From Ensifer oleiphilus (lineage in GTDB: Bacteria; Pseudomonadota; Alphaproteobacteria; Rhizobiales; Rhizobiaceae), in NCBI RefSeq assembly GCF_013371465.1, contig NZ_JABWDU010000003.1, positions 930,001-994,000 on the forward strand: a stretch of DNA of 64,000 nt, read 5' to 3'. The position numbers and the translations under genes were made by a program. Numbering within the stretch: position 1 is the first letter of the stretch; each line of letters opens with the position of its first letter. Of this stretch, positions 26,578 through 36,156 are shown piece by piece. Under the pieces are notes generated by a model. It was not told the origin of the DNA, did no database searches, and saw only the letters and a list, made by a program, of their open reading frames with translations.

Positions 26578-27159
26578 ATGGCAAGCAGGGAAGGTCTGCG
26601 CCCGGGAGGGCGGAGCGCCAGGGTGCAGGCGTCGGTGCACGGCGCCGTCCAGGCGCTGATGACGAGAATGGAGCGCGGGGAAATCACCATTCCTGTGATC
26701 GCCACGGAGGCAGGCGTCACGCCGTCGACCATATACCGCCGCTGGGGCGACATTCAGGAACTGCTGGCGGATGTCGCTGTCGAGCGGCTGAAACCCGACA
26801 TGGAGCCGGTCGATACCGGAGAAGGCGGAAAGGATCTCCTGGCCTGGGCCGAGCAATATGCCGAAGAAATGTCCTCAACGCCCGGCCGCGAAATGATACG
26901 CGACGTGCTGGCGGCGCAGGATGGCAGCGGCGCCTATCAGTGCTGCAACTTCACCAAACAGCAGATCGAGCTGATCGCTGGGCGCGCGAAAGATCGTGGC
27001 GAAGCCTTTCCCGACGTCGACGACGTCATGGACCGGGTCGTCTCGCCCATCATGTACCGTATCCTCTTTGGGGAGGCGCCGGATGCGGCCCATGTCACAC
27101 GTCTGGTGTCCGGCGCAATGCAGCTGATTTCGCCTGCGTCGGTCGGCGAACCCACCTGA
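26578..27159 (+). CDS. TetR-family regulator
   Basis: A 193-residue TetR-type repressor. The helix-turn-helix is at about residues 38-60 (IPVIATEAGVTPSTIYRRWG) and a C-terminal all-helical ligand domain follows. GGAAGGAAGG precedes the ATG. Divergent from the MFS gene, with a pair of palindromes between the two, so it probably represses both genes and is released by a transported compound. The gene ends one base before the convergent DUF2809 gene. Confidence 0.87.
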   Translation: MASREGLRPGGRSARVQASVHGAVQALMTRMERGEITIPVIATEAGVTPSTIYRRWGDIQELLADVAVERLKPDMEPVDTGEGGKDLLAWAEQYAEEMSSTPGREMIRDVLAAQDGSGAYQCCNFTKQQIELIAGRAKDRGEAFPDVDDVMDRVVSPIMYRILFGEAPDAAHVTRLVSGAMQLISPASVGEPT

Positions 27160-27564
27160 TCAGAGTTTAACGTCTGTGATAGAGCGCCGTTGCCGGAAGC
27201 GCTTGAGCGTCGCTAGACCAAGGACGATGACCGCGCCGAGCCCATAGGCGAGCATATCCCACCAGTCCGGCGTAGCGCCGATCACGATCCTCATGATCGG
27301 ATTGGCAATACGGATATCGAGCATGGCCGCCAGATACTGGGCAAACTCGATGGTCACACCCAGCAGGAAGGCGACGCTGGCGAGCAGTTGAGGTCGAGCC
27401 TTCACGATTGAGCCGAGCGTGCAGTAAACCCAAATGACGGCAAGGACGTCGCCGGAAAAACCGCGAACCCATCCCCAGCCGGCCCCACGGGTTGCCAGCA
27501 GAACGAGGATGACGAGCAGCAGGATGGAAAACACGAAAGTCGTGCGATCGAAATGAAGTTGCAT
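27160..27564 (-). CDS. DUF2809 membrane protein
   Basis: A 134-residue integral membrane protein with four hydrophobic segments. The opening helix is followed by RGFSGDVLAVIWVYC, and TIEFAQYL and PDWWDMLAYGLGA are typical of DUF2809. No function is established. It is convergent with tetR, with no bases between the two stop codons, so the genes are not co-transcribed. Confidence 0.75.
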   Translation of the reverse strand: MQLHFDRTTFVFSILLLVILVLLATRGAGWGWVRGFSGDVLAVIWVYCTLGSIVKARPQLLASVAFLLGVTIEFAQYLAAMLDIRIANPIMRIVIGATPDWWDMLAYGLGAVIVLGLATLKRFRQRRSITDVKL

Positions 27565-28094
27565 GGCAAGCGATGTAACGGGACGCTACCTGCCTGTCGA
27601 GCGGCGAAGCAAAGCAATGGACGCCGTCGCGAGCAGCAATTCTGCTGCCTCAGGCTGCGCAAGTCCGGAACAGCCGCGGCACAATGCGAGCCGTTTCACG
27701 TGCAGAAAGAAATGCCGGATCATCATCGGCGAGCGCGAAATCGTCGCGGATGCCAGACGGCTGGACATGGATCACTCCCTTGACTGGCACGCCGGTGGGC
27801 GGTTGACCCGAGTGCCGACGGCCCCGTGGCAATTTCATGAGTTTGCTAGTCAAGTTAAAGCCGTGTGTCCAGTGCAAATTGAGGGTATGAAGGCCCTTTG
27901 GAACGGCGTTGCAAGCCTTGGGCGCAAGGCGGCGGAGGCTGGCAATGTGCGATTGAGCATTAGGCGGAATGTGCGGTCCGACGACCGCATTTCCTCGAAG
28001 TGGCCCGGAGCCCGAAACCAATGGAACAGCCGCTGTCGAAACGACAGCGGCTGAGGAAAAATGGCCTATCTCGTCTGAACGTTGGAGGGCCGTG
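27565..28094. other. Gene-free region, 530 bases
   Basis: Two open frames cross it on opposite strands but neither has a ribosome site or recognisable domain, and codon use looks like shadow sequence. The only clear structure is the hairpin at 28028-28052 next to the autotransporter stop. A promoter for the DUF2809 gene should lie near 27565-27620. Confidence 0.5.
28028..28052 (-). terminator. Hairpin downstream of autotransporter gene
   Basis: AGCCGCTGTCG, loop of three bases, CGACAGCGGCT: a perfect 11-bp stem, 42 bases beyond the stop codon. No T tract follows on the minus strand, so this is a likely but incomplete terminator. Confidence 0.6.
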
Positions 28095-31000
28095 CTAGAA
28101 CCGGCCACCGACCCCGACGCGCGCGCCGACATAGGCTTCGCCATCCCCTTCGACGGTGGCGCGCAGCATTGCGTCGACGACCCAGGCCTCGTTTGCCTGT
28201 AGCGACACGCCCGCCAGCACCGAGCCGAACATGCCGCTGCCATCGAGACCGGAATATCCGGCCGAAGCACCGACCCGTGGCTTGAGCGCCATCTCGTTCT
28301 CCAGCGTAAACTGCCGCTCGATCTCTGCTCCGAGGCTCACCCGGAACTGTTCGAGCGCGAAGCCCTCGAGACCAACCTCGCCACCAGCGTCATTCCGGAC
28401 ACCGTAGTCGTCGACATCCTCATTCAGATAGACGGCGCGCAGCTTGGGTGTGACGATCGTATCCTCATCCAGATCCCATTGGCCGGTAATGGAGCTGTCC
28501 CACATCCAGCGACTGCTATCGAATGAACCATCGAAGAAAGCGGTGTCGATGTCGTTGTCGGAGCCGCCATAGAGAAGGCTGGCATTGAAGAAGATGCCCG
28601 TCGTGAGCTCGAGCGAGGTATATGGGCCGGCAAGCCAGCCGGTACCGCGGATCTCGGCGTCATCTTTCGTCGGATCGGTCATATGATCGACGTGGAGAGA
28701 GAAGCCGACCAACGCCTTCTCGTTGAGAAGATAGTCGACGCCCACCGAAAACAGGCCAAAACCGCCCCAGCGATCGTCATTCTGTTCGCGGTTGTGAAGC
28801 ATCATCGTAGCATCGAGCCAGACGTTCAACGGCGAAACTTCGCCGCCCTCGATACCATCCGCCGCATTTCTCGCCGCTTCGAGCTGTGCCAGGCTGGTGG
28901 CAAAGCTCATGCCGACCCCGTCCCTCGAAGGGGACACGCGCATCGTCACCGGATCGGCTGCAGTCAGCATCCGTCTCCGATCCAGAAGGCCCGGCACCTG
29001 GATGCTCGACGCCAGGAGATTTTGCCGGGCCTGAACAAAGCCTCGCACGAGGCTATCGATCTCGCCGACGACGGCATCCGCATCGAAGCTCAAATTGTAG
29101 GTGATCACCCCGACATTGGAGGAGCCGGCGGCGGCCGTCAGCTGGTAGGCGATCTTGACCTGCCCCGAGAAAGCAGGGGCCGGTGTGAACTTGAGATAAT
29201 AGCCGACCGGCGCGAATGCACCGACCTGAGCGAGTTCACCCTCGATGATCTCCGCCTTTCCGGCGTTGGCAGGCGTCACGGTCAGGACTTGGGCATCGCT
29301 GAACGGTCCCCCCGTCGCCCCGCCATTCAGGTAGACGTTTGGCGGTGATGAGCCCGCGGGAACGTTGACGGTCTGGTCGGGGGCGCTGACCTCACGCGCC
29401 GTGACCTTCAGCGTATAGGCGGCGCTCGCCGAACTGCCGGCGGCGTCGGTGACGGAAATCGTGAAGCTGTAGTCCGTGACCTCGGCATCCTCGCTGAGCG
29501 GCCCGGTCAATTCGCCCGTCGAAACGTTGAGGACCATGCCCTTGGGCAGCGTGCCTGCGCTGACGGCATAGAGCAGGGCGCCGCTGCCGCCGGTGGCGGA
29601 TATCGGCTGGACATATTTCTCGCCGGCCATGGCCTGCGGAAGAGGTCCTGCCGCCGGCGTGAATGCGAATGTGGCAACAGGTGCTGCCCGGGTGACCGTG
29701 ACCGCATAGGTGTTCACGGAGCCGTCCTCAGCCGTCACGACCGCGGTCACCGTGTTCGAACCGACGGCGAGCGAAATCGGACCGGACGCCGCACCCGACG
29801 CGACCGCCACCCCGTTGACGGTGACCGTCGCCGCCGCGTCGCTGACAACAGGTGTCACCGTCAACGACGTCGTCGCATTGGGAACCGAAGCGGTATAGGA
29901 CGTCGAGCCCGCCGAAAAGACCGGGGACAGCGAGCCGCTGCTCAACGACAGGCCCGAGAGGCTGGCGTCGCTCGAAGCGGCAAGCGCACGGGTCACGATA
30001 ACAGTGTAGCTCGTCTGCGTCGTGCCGTCCTCGGCCGTGACCACCGTCGTCACCGTGTTGGAACCGACCGCAAGCGCGATCGCTCCGGACGCGGCACCCG
30101 AAGCGACGGCCACGCCGTTGACCGCTACCGTCGCTGTTGCGTCGCTTGTCTGCGGTGTCACCGCCAGCGACGTCGTCGAGTTGGAAACAGACGCCGTGTA
30201 GGACGTCGTGCCCGATGCGAAAGCCGGCGACAGCGTGCCGTTGCTCAGGCTCAAGCCCGACAGCTCTGAGTTCGCCGAAGCTGCACGGGTGACCGTCAGC
30301 GTATAGCTCGTCTGCGTCGTACCATCCTGAGCCGTTACCACCGTCGTGATGACATTGCTGCCGACTGAAAGCGTTACGGAGGCCGAGGCAGCACCCGACG
30401 CGACTGTCACCCCGTTGACGGTGATGGACGCCGTCGGATCGCTTGCGGTCGGCGTCAGCGTCAAGGAGGTCGTCGCATTGGGGACCGAGGCCGTGTAGGC
30501 CATCGTGCCCGTCGCAAACGCCGGAGACAGCGTACCGCTGCTGAGCGACAGGCCGGACAGGCCGGCATTCGTCGACGGCGCGCGCGTCACCGTGACCGTG
30601 TAAGTGTTCGTCGTGCCGTCCGCGGCCGTCACGATCGTGGTCAGCGTGTTGGGGCCGACCGAAAGCGAGATCGTACCGGACGCTGCGCCCGATGCGACAG
30701 CCACGCCATTGACCGTGATCGTCGCCAGTGGATCGCTCACCGCGGGCGTCACCGTCAGCGACGTCGTCGCGTTGGGGACCGAGGACGTGTAGGTCGTCGT
30801 GCCGGTCGCAAACGCCGGCGACAGCGTGCCTGCGGACAGCGAAAGCCCGGACAGGTCGGCATTCGACGATGCGGCGCGGGTCACGGTCACCGTGTAGGTG
30901 TTCACCGTCGTACCATCCTGCGCGGTAACGACCGCCGTCACGACATTGTCGCCGACGGCAAGCGCGATCGGGCCGGAGGCAGTGCCCGAAGCGACTGCCA

Positions 31001-32501
31001 CACCATTGACAGTGATCGTCGCCGTCGCATCGCTTGCCCCGGGCGTCACCGTCAGCGACGTCGTCGCATTGGGGACCGAGGACGTGTAGGTCGTCGTGCC
31101 GGAAGAAAACGCGGGAGAGAGCGTACCAGCGCTCAGGCTGAGGCTCGACAGATCGGCATTCGCCGACGGCGCACGCGCTATCGTGACGGTGTAGGTCTTC
31201 GTCGTGCCATCCTGAGCCGTGACCACGGTCGTGACGACGTTGTTGCCGACCGCAAGCGCGATTGGCCCGGAGGCCGAACCGGAAGCGACCACTGCGCCGT
31301 TGACGGTAACCGTTGCCGTCGTGTCGCTGACCGTGGGCGTCACGGTCAACGATGCCGTCGCATTGGCGACCGAGGAGGTGTAGGCGGTCGTCGCGGAAGC
31401 GAAGGCGGGCGAGAGCGCACCGGCGCTCATGCTCAGGCCGGACAGGTCGGAATTGGAAGAGGCCGCACGGGTTACCGTCACGGTATAGGCCTTGGTCGTG
31501 CCATCGTGGGCGGTGACGACGGTCGTTACGACATTGTCGCCCACGGCAAGCGCGATCAATCCGGAAGGGGCTCCTGATGTAACCGACGTGCCGTTGACTG
31601 TGACCGTAGCATTCGCATCGCTGATCGTCGGGGTCAAAGTCAGTGACGTCGTCGCATTCGGCACCGAGGCCGTATAGCCGGTCGTACCAGAGGCAAACGA
31701 GGGGGACAGCGTGCCTGCGCTTAAGCTCAGGGCGGACAGATCAGCATTCGCCGAACGCGCGCGGGTCACCGTCACGGTATAGGTCTTTGTCGTCGTGCCG
31801 TCTTCGGCCGTCACCACCGTCGTCAGTGTGTTCTCGCCGACGTCGAGCGGGATCGAGCCGGAGGCGTCCCCTGACGTAACCGCCACGCCGTTGACCGTGA
31901 TCGTGGCCCCGGTGTCGGTGACCTTGGGTGTCACTTTCACCGACGCTGTCGTGTTGGGAACAGAGGCCGTATAGGTCATCTCGCCCGACGTAAAAGCCGG
32001 ATCCAGCGCGCCGGCGCTCAGCGCGAGGCTTTGCAAGGTCGCATCCGCCGACGGCGGCCACGAGCAACTGACCGTTGCCTGCGCCGTAGCACCACTGAAG
32101 TTACTCCAGGCATAGACTACGTACTTGCCACCGGCGGGCACGGTGTGCGTGCCGGTCAGGTCGAGTTCGCTGACCGATGTTCCGTACTCTTCGACGATAA
32201 CGCCGTAGTTTGGCGGGGAGCCTTCTTCCGTGTAAAGCGCGAACCCCCCTCCGCTATAGCGATCATTGGCGGCATTCAAGCTACCGGAAGTTGTCGCGCG
32301 ATACGTGATCACTTCACCGGCGTTCATCACCAGCGACTCATCCCATAGCTCCGCTCCGGCCGCGAGCGTCTTACCCGCGCCCCAGGTCGAGTTGATCGCC
32401 GTGCAACCAGCCGAAGGAGCCGCCATCGCCACCTGTGGCACCCCTAACGCAACGACAAACAGAGCAAACAACGCCCACAGAACAGAAACAAAACGCGACA
32501 A
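28095..32501 (-). CDS. Giant autotransporter adhesin with eight cadherin-like repeats
   Basis: A 1468-residue type V secreted protein. Order: signal peptide (about 1-27, cleavage after PQVAMA); a 120-residue N-terminal domain with two Cys; eight repeats of about 98 residues (about residues 151-940) of the cadherin-like beta-sandwich type, each with the pattern LS-LSLS-G-LSP-F and YTVTVTRA; a putative Ig domain (GEKYVQPISATGGSGALLY); a further beta domain; and a C-terminal beta-barrel of roughly 290 residues ending VGVGGRF, the terminal Phe expected for BAM insertion. I chose TTG at 32501 for GGGAGGGG upstream; an ATG at 32549 would spoil the signal peptide. Probably an adhesin. A CtrA box lies upstream. 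Confidence 0.88.
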   Translation of the reverse strand: MSRFVSVLWALFALFVVALGVPQVAMAAPSAGCTAINSTWGAGKTLAAGAELWDESLVMNAGEVITYRATTSGSLNAANDRYSGGGFALYTEEGSPPNYGVIVEEYGTSVSELDLTGTHTVPAGGKYVVYAWSNFSGATAQATVSCSWPPSADATLQSLALSAGALDPAFTSGEMTYTASVPNTTASVKVTPKVTDTGATITVNGVAVTSGDASGSIPLDVGENTLTTVVTAEDGTTTKTYTVTVTRARSANADLSALSLSAGTLSPSFASGTTGYTASVPNATTSLTLTPTISDANATVTVNGTSVTSGAPSGLIALAVGDNVVTTVVTAHDGTTKAYTVTVTRAASSNSDLSGLSMSAGALSPAFASATTAYTSSVANATASLTVTPTVSDTTATVTVNGAVVASGSASGPIALAVGNNVVTTVVTAQDGTTKTYTVTIARAPSANADLSSLSLSAGTLSPAFSSGTTTYTSSVPNATTSLTVTPGASDATATITVNGVAVASGTASGPIALAVGDNVVTAVVTAQDGTTVNTYTVTVTRAASSNADLSGLSLSAGTLSPAFATGTTTYTSSVPNATTSLTVTPAVSDPLATITVNGVAVASGAASGTISLSVGPNTLTTIVTAADGTTNTYTVTVTRAPSTNAGLSGLSLSSGTLSPAFATGTMAYTASVPNATTSLTLTPTASDPTASITVNGVTVASGAASASVTLSVGSNVITTVVTAQDGTTQTSYTLTVTRAASANSELSGLSLSNGTLSPAFASGTTSYTASVSNSTTSLAVTPQTSDATATVAVNGVAVASGAASGAIALAVGSNTVTTVVTAEDGTTQTSYTVIVTRALAASSDASLSGLSLSSGSLSPVFSAGSTSYTASVPNATTSLTVTPVVSDAAATVTVNGVAVASGAASGPISLAVGSNTVTAVVTAEDGSVNTYAVTVTRAAPVATFAFTPAAGPLPQAMAGEKYVQPISATGGSGALLYAVSAGTLPKGMVLNVSTGELTGPLSEDAEVTDYSFTISVTDAAGSSASAAYTLKVTAREVSAPDQTVNVPAGSSPPNVYLNGGATGGPFSDAQVLTVTPANAGKAEIIEGELAQVGAFAPVGYYLKFTPAPAFSGQVKIAYQLTAAAGSSNVGVITYNLSFDADAVVGEIDSLVRGFVQARQNLLASSIQVPGLLDRRRMLTAADPVTMRVSPSRDGVGMSFATSLAQLEAARNAADGIEGGEVSPLNVWLDATMMLHNREQNDDRWGGFGLFSVGVDYLLNEKALVGFSLHVDHMTDPTKDDAEIRGTGWLAGPYTSLELTTGIFFNASLLYGGSDNDIDTAFFDGSFDSSRWMWDSSITGQWDLDEDTIVTPKLRAVYLNEDVDDYGVRNDAGGEVGLEGFALEQFRVSLGAEIERQFTLENEMALKPRVGASAGYSGLDGSGMFGSVLAGVSLQANEAWVVDAMLRATVEGDGEAYVGARVGVGGRF
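29684..32051. repeat. Eight tandem coding repeats of about 296 bases
   Basis: The repeats encode the cadherin-like domains of the autotransporter. Blocks such as GTCACCGTCA and GTCGTCGCATTGGG recur in each unit, so the DNA as well as the protein is repetitive. Copy number may vary by recombination and may be misassembled in short-read genomes. Confidence 0.85.
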
Positions 32502-32615
32502 GATCTTACCCCTCCCGCATGAATCACCAGCGGGCTTCCCGGCGCACAACTAGCAATTGGGCAGGAGCGGGCCAACCCCCATTTCAAATATACGTAAAGT
32601 CGCATTTTCCTATCG

Positions 32616-32631
32616 TTAACCGCCTTTTAAC
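32616..32631. promoter_or_regulatory. CtrA box upstream of the autotransporter
   Basis: TTAACCGCCTTTTAAC is an exact TTAA-N7-TTAAC match. It lies 114 bases upstream of the TTG start of the autotransporter, in an AT-rich stretch that could hold the promoter. Confidence 0.7.
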
Positions 32632-32783
32632 GAATAGGGACTGCTGCCCCGCGCGCCGTCGGCTGGGCAAAAAGTGCCTGGTTCTTGGAGCTGGCGGCAA
32701 AGCAGCCCCAGGTCTTGCCTGGGAGCATCGGCCTAAATGACCGATGCCGCTTCACATAGTGGAGACAACAGCATGGAGCCTTC

Positions 32784-32814
32784 GCAAACCCGGCGTCGGA
32801 TGGCGGCGGTTTGC
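32784..32814 (-). terminator. Hairpin after ilvD
   Basis: GCAAACC (32784-32790) pairs with GGTTTGC (32808-32814), seven bases after the ilvD stop on the minus strand. The stem is short and lacks a T tract, so confidence is limited. Confidence 0.4.
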
Positions 32815-32821
32815 GGTAGCT

Positions 32822-34495
32822 TCACCCGGTCACCGCCCCCTCGTTGGCCGGTCGGGCCAGGGCTGCAAACTTTGCCAGTACGCCGCGTTTGTAGCGGGGT
32901 TCCGGCTGCCGCCACAGGGCGCGTCGCCGTGCCAGTTCTTTCGGGTCGACATCGAGTTGCAGCAGTTGTTGATGGGCGTCGATGACGATGCGGTCGCTCT
33001 CTTCCACCAGCGCGATCGTACCGCCCTCGAAAGCTTCCGGCGTGACGTGGCCGACGACCATGCCCCAGGTGCCCCCGGAAAAGCGGCCGTCGGTGATGAG
33101 CCCGACGCTGTCGCCGAGGCCCCTGCCGATGATGGCCGACGTCGGCGCGAGCATTTCGGGCATTCCGGGACCGCCTTTCGGCCCGAGGTAGCGAAGCACG
33201 AGGATGTCGCCCGGCCTGATCCTGTCCGACAGGATCGCGTCCATCGCCGATTGTTCGTCCTCGAAGACCCGCGCGGGCCCGCTCATGACAGGGCTCTTCA
33301 GGCCGCTGATCTTCGCCACAGCGCCACCTTCGGCCAGGTTCCCCTTCAGCACCGCCAGGTGGCCCTCGCGGTAGATCGGTCTTTCGTAGGGCCGGATAAC
33401 CTCCTGGTCCGTCCGTGGCTGGTCCGGAACGGCTGCAAGCTCTTCGCCGATCGTCCTGCCCGTGATCGTCAGACAGTCGCCGTGCAGCAGACCCGCATTC
33501 AGAAGGATCTTCAACACCTGCGGCACGCCGCCCGCTCGATGCAGATCGATGGCCATGTACCGGCCCGACGGTTTGAGGTCGCAGAGGACAGGCACGTTGC
33601 GGCGGACGCGCTCGAAGTCGTCGAGTGTCCACTCGACCTCCGCCGCATGCGCGATCGCGAGGTAGTGCAGCACCGCATTGGTCGATCCGCCGGTTGCCAT
33701 GATCAGGGCGACGGCATTTTCGATCGACTTGCGCGTGACGATGTCCCGGGGCTTGATGCCCTTCTTGACCGCTTCGACCAGGACACGGGCCGATTGAGCA
33801 GCGCTGTCCAATTTCTCCTGATCGGGGTTGGCCATATTGGACGAATAGAGAAGCGACATGCCGAGCGCCTCGAAGGAGGAACTCATGGTATTGGCGGTGT
33901 ACATGCCGCCGCAGGAGCCGGTCGACGGACAGGCATTGCGTTCGATGCCCTCGAAATCCTCCACGCTCATCTTGCCGGCCATGAAGGCGCCGACGGCCTC
34001 GAAGGCGGAGACGACGGAAAGGCTTTGCCCCTTCCAGTGACCGGGCTTGATCGTGCCGCCGTAGACGTAGATCGCCGGAGCATTGGCCCGCAGGATGCCG
34101 ATCATGCCGCCCGGCATGTTCTTGTCGCAGCCGCCGAGCACAAGCACGCCGTCCATCCACTGTCCCTGCACCGACGTTTCGACGCAGTCGGCAATGACTT
34201 CGCGTGACACAAGCGAATATTTCATCCCTTCGGTGCCCATCGACATGCCGTCGGAGATCGTCGGCGTCCCAAAGACCTGCGGATTGGCGCCGGCAGCCTT
34301 GATGGCAGCCACCGCGGCATCCGCCAGCGGTTGCAGCCCAGCATTGCAGGGCGTGATCGTCGAATGACCGTTGGCAATGCCGATCATCGGCTTAGCGAAA
34401 TCGGCCTTCTCGTAGCCGAGTGCATAATACATCGCCCGGTTGGGGGACCGTGCGACGCCTTGCGTGATGTGTTTCGATCGCTCGTTGTAGGCCAT
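32822..34495 (-). CDS. ilvD: Dihydroxy-acid dehydratase
   Basis: A 557-residue IlvD/Edd-family dehydratase. Iron-sulfur ligands are visible in TPCNAGL (near residue 49), GGCDKNMPG (near 121) and CPSTGSCGG (near 190-198), the three-cysteine pattern of the 2Fe-2S group. GRFSGGTWG near the C-terminus is the substrate-binding loop. It converts 2,3-dihydroxy-3-methylvalerate or -isovalerate to the keto acid in isoleucine and valine synthesis. Sugar-acid dehydratase relatives look similar, and the location outside an ilv cluster leaves that possible. Divergent from a LysR gene. Confidence 0.88.
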   Translation of the reverse strand: MAYNERSKHITQGVARSPNRAMYYALGYEKADFAKPMIGIANGHSTITPCNAGLQPLADAAVAAIKAAGANPQVFGTPTISDGMSMGTEGMKYSLVSREVIADCVETSVQGQWMDGVLVLGGCDKNMPGGMIGILRANAPAIYVYGGTIKPGHWKGQSLSVVSAFEAVGAFMAGKMSVEDFEGIERNACPSTGSCGGMYTANTMSSSFEALGMSLLYSSNMANPDQEKLDSAAQSARVLVEAVKKGIKPRDIVTRKSIENAVALIMATGGSTNAVLHYLAIAHAAEVEWTLDDFERVRRNVPVLCDLKPSGRYMAIDLHRAGGVPQVLKILLNAGLLHGDCLTITGRTIGEELAAVPDQPRTDQEVIRPYERPIYREGHLAVLKGNLAEGGAVAKISGLKSPVMSGPARVFEDEQSAMDAILSDRIRPGDILVLRYLGPKGGPGMPEMLAPTSAIIGRGLGDSVGLITDGRFSGGTWGMVVGHVTPEAFEGGTIALVEESDRIVIDAHQQLLQLDVDPKELARRRALWRQPEPRYKRGVLAKFAALARPANEGAVTG

Positions 34496-34606
34496 TGCAT
34501 GCTCCCTCTTTTGGTTCGAGGGCGAGTTTACTGGCCTTCATGAGGCTTGTGAAATATACTTTTGACGCCAGAATAAGTCGCAGAGCATATCAATCCGGAC
34601 CGAATT

Positions 34607-35515
34607 ATGGATTTGAGACAACTTCGCCAGTTCGCCGCCGTCGCTGAAGAACTGCATTTCGGCCGCGCGGCCACGCGCCTCAACATGACCCAGCCGCCGC
34701 TCAGCCAATCGATCCAGGCATTGGAGAAGGAACTGAACGTGCAGCTCTTCAAGCGCACCAAGCGGAGCGTGGAGCTGACATCTGTCGGCAGGCAATGGCT
34801 CGCCCACGTTCGCCAGGTGCTCGACGGCGCGAACGGCCTTGCCGGCACCGCAAGAAGGCTGTCGCGCGGCGAGATCGGGGTTCTGCGTCTCTCCTTCGTC
34901 AGCACAGCCGACTACAGCGTGCTGCCCTCCATGGTCAGCCGCTATCGCGCGGCCTATCCGCATGTGGAATTGACGATGCGCGAAGCGACCAGCGATCTCC
35001 AGATTGATGCTCTGCTCGATGAAGAGATCGATGTCGGGCTGATCATCGCCCCCAGCCGGGCGTCCCTCCATCCGACACTTTCCTACCGGCCACTCTTGCG
35101 CGAACCGCTGATCGCTGCGGTGCCCACGGCCTGGACCGAGGAGGGACGAATGGGCTTTGCCGGAAGCGCTCTGGAGCCGGCCGACTTCTTCAAGGCACCC
35201 CTTATCCTCTTTCCGCGACGGGCTGCACCGGCCTTTCATGACATCGTCTCGGGATATTTCGCCGAGCACGGAATGGCATTCTCGACCCACCAGGAGGCCA
35301 TCCAGATGCAGACGATCGTCGGTCTGGTCGCATCCGGGCTTGGTGTCGCTCTGGTCCCCCTAACCATGACCAATCTTCAGCGGCGCGGCGCAACCTATTT
35401 GCCCCTGGCAGGCCGCGTGCCGGAGGTCGAGACCGGCCTTGCTTGGCGCAGTGCAGACCAGAATCCGGCCCTCGAAACGTTCCTTGCCGCGGCGGTGGCG
35501 GCCGATAGCGATTGA
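34607..35515 (+). CDS. LysR-family regulator divergent from ilvD
   Basis: A 302-residue LysR-type regulator of the BenM/CatR-like form (MDLRQLRQFAAVAEELHFGRAA). Winged helix-turn-helix at about residues 3-62, effector domain at about 90-295. It is divergent from ilvD with a 111-base shared region, so control of that dehydratase is the first expectation. The effector is not known; a keto or sugar acid would fit. Confidence 0.85.
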   Translation: MDLRQLRQFAAVAEELHFGRAATRLNMTQPPLSQSIQALEKELNVQLFKRTKRSVELTSVGRQWLAHVRQVLDGANGLAGTARRLSRGEIGVLRLSFVSTADYSVLPSMVSRYRAAYPHVELTMREATSDLQIDALLDEEIDVGLIIAPSRASLHPTLSYRPLLREPLIAAVPTAWTEEGRMGFAGSALEPADFFKAPLILFPRRAAPAFHDIVSGYFAEHGMAFSTHQEAIQMQTIVGLVASGLGVALVPLTMTNLQRRGATYLPLAGRVPEVETGLAWRSADQNPALETFLAAAVAADSD

Positions 35516-35575
35516 GAATGCGGCTTCTGCCGATCGGACTGAAGCGCAACGGCGTCTCTGGAATGTCGCGGAACG

Positions 35576-36049
35576 CTACCGCACGAGACCGCGCAGGTCC
35601 GGCATGCGATTGCTGATGATGGTTTCCATCGAGAAGAAGCCGGTGACCGTCATCAGGTCGAAATCGGTGATGAGCTTCTGATAGAAGGCGTCATAGCCGG
35701 CCATTCCGCGTGTCACCACCTTGATCAGATAATCCCAGTCGCCGCCGATCCGGTAGAGGTCCGTTACCTCGGGCAGCCGCTCGACATGCGTGCGGAAACT
35801 GTCGGCCCATTCCTTGGAATGGTGGCGGGTGCGGATCATCACGAACACCGTGAGGTCGAAGCCGAGCGCAGCGACATCGATCGCGGCATGGGTGCCGAGC
35901 ACCAGTCCGCTGGCATTCAGCCGCTGAAGGCGCCGCCAGCAAGCATTCTGCGACAGGCCGACTCGGTCGGCCAAATCACGCTGCGACATCGTGCCGTCCT
36001 TTTGCAGGCAGGACAGAATCCGCATATCAATATCGTCAATCTTTTCCAT
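35576..36049 (-). CDS. Lrp/AsnC-family regulator
   Basis: A 157-residue Lrp-type regulator. The helix-turn-helix is at about residues 22-45 (MSQRDLADRVGLSQNACWRRL) and the RAM effector domain follows (ALGFDLTVFVMI, VTDLYRIGGDWDYLIKV). Many Lrp-family members bind amino acids. It is divergent by 107 bases from the class V PLP enzyme/persulfide dioxygenase/exporter operon and so is the likely regulator, perhaps responding to cysteine or a related thiol; DecR-type cysteine regulators belong to this family. Start chosen at MEKIDDID by family form. Confidence 0.85.
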   Translation of the reverse strand: MEKIDDIDMRILSCLQKDGTMSQRDLADRVGLSQNACWRRLQRLNASGLVLGTHAAIDVAALGFDLTVFVMIRTRHHSKEWADSFRTHVERLPEVTDLYRIGGDWDYLIKVVTRGMAGYDAFYQKLITDFDLMTVTGFFSMETIISNRMPDLRGLVR

Positions 36050-36103
36050 TTTACCGATCATATGACCCGAATTAGACTCGTTCCAGCATAAGAATGATGA
36101 GGT

Positions 36104-36113
36104 TTGCATGCAA
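36104..36113. promoter_or_regulatory. Candidate operator between lrp and class V PLP gene
   Basis: TTGCATGCAA is a perfect 10-base palindrome in the divergent promoter region. An 8-base direct repeat, ATTAGACT, starts at 36071 and again at 36121, exactly 50 bases apart and flanking the palindrome. Lrp-type proteins often bind phased sites, so this is a reasonable candidate. Confidence 0.4.
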
Positions 36114-36156
36114 CCGATCGATTAGACTTATCGTCTGTCCGACCCGGGAGGAAACG

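Larger units (their letters stand above)
32502..32821. other. Region between autotransporter and ilvD
   Basis: A 320-base stretch with the autotransporter leader, an AT-rich promoter-like segment at 32575-32640 and a CtrA box at 32616-32631. A hairpin at 32784-32814 lies just after the ilvD stop. No coding frame is supported. Confidence 0.6.

Noticed and set aside
27563-28270. Overlapping frames on both strands in the gap before the autotransporter
   Set aside because: No ribosome site, no recognisable domain, and one overlaps the autotransporter barrel coding region.
29684-32051. Regular 296-base periodicity considered as a CRISPR or satellite array
   Set aside because: Units are too long, have no spacers, and encode in-frame cadherin-like protein domains.
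32744-34207. 487-codon + strand frame opposite ilvD
   Set aside because: Antisense to an intact IlvD with all cysteine ligands; no start signal or domain.
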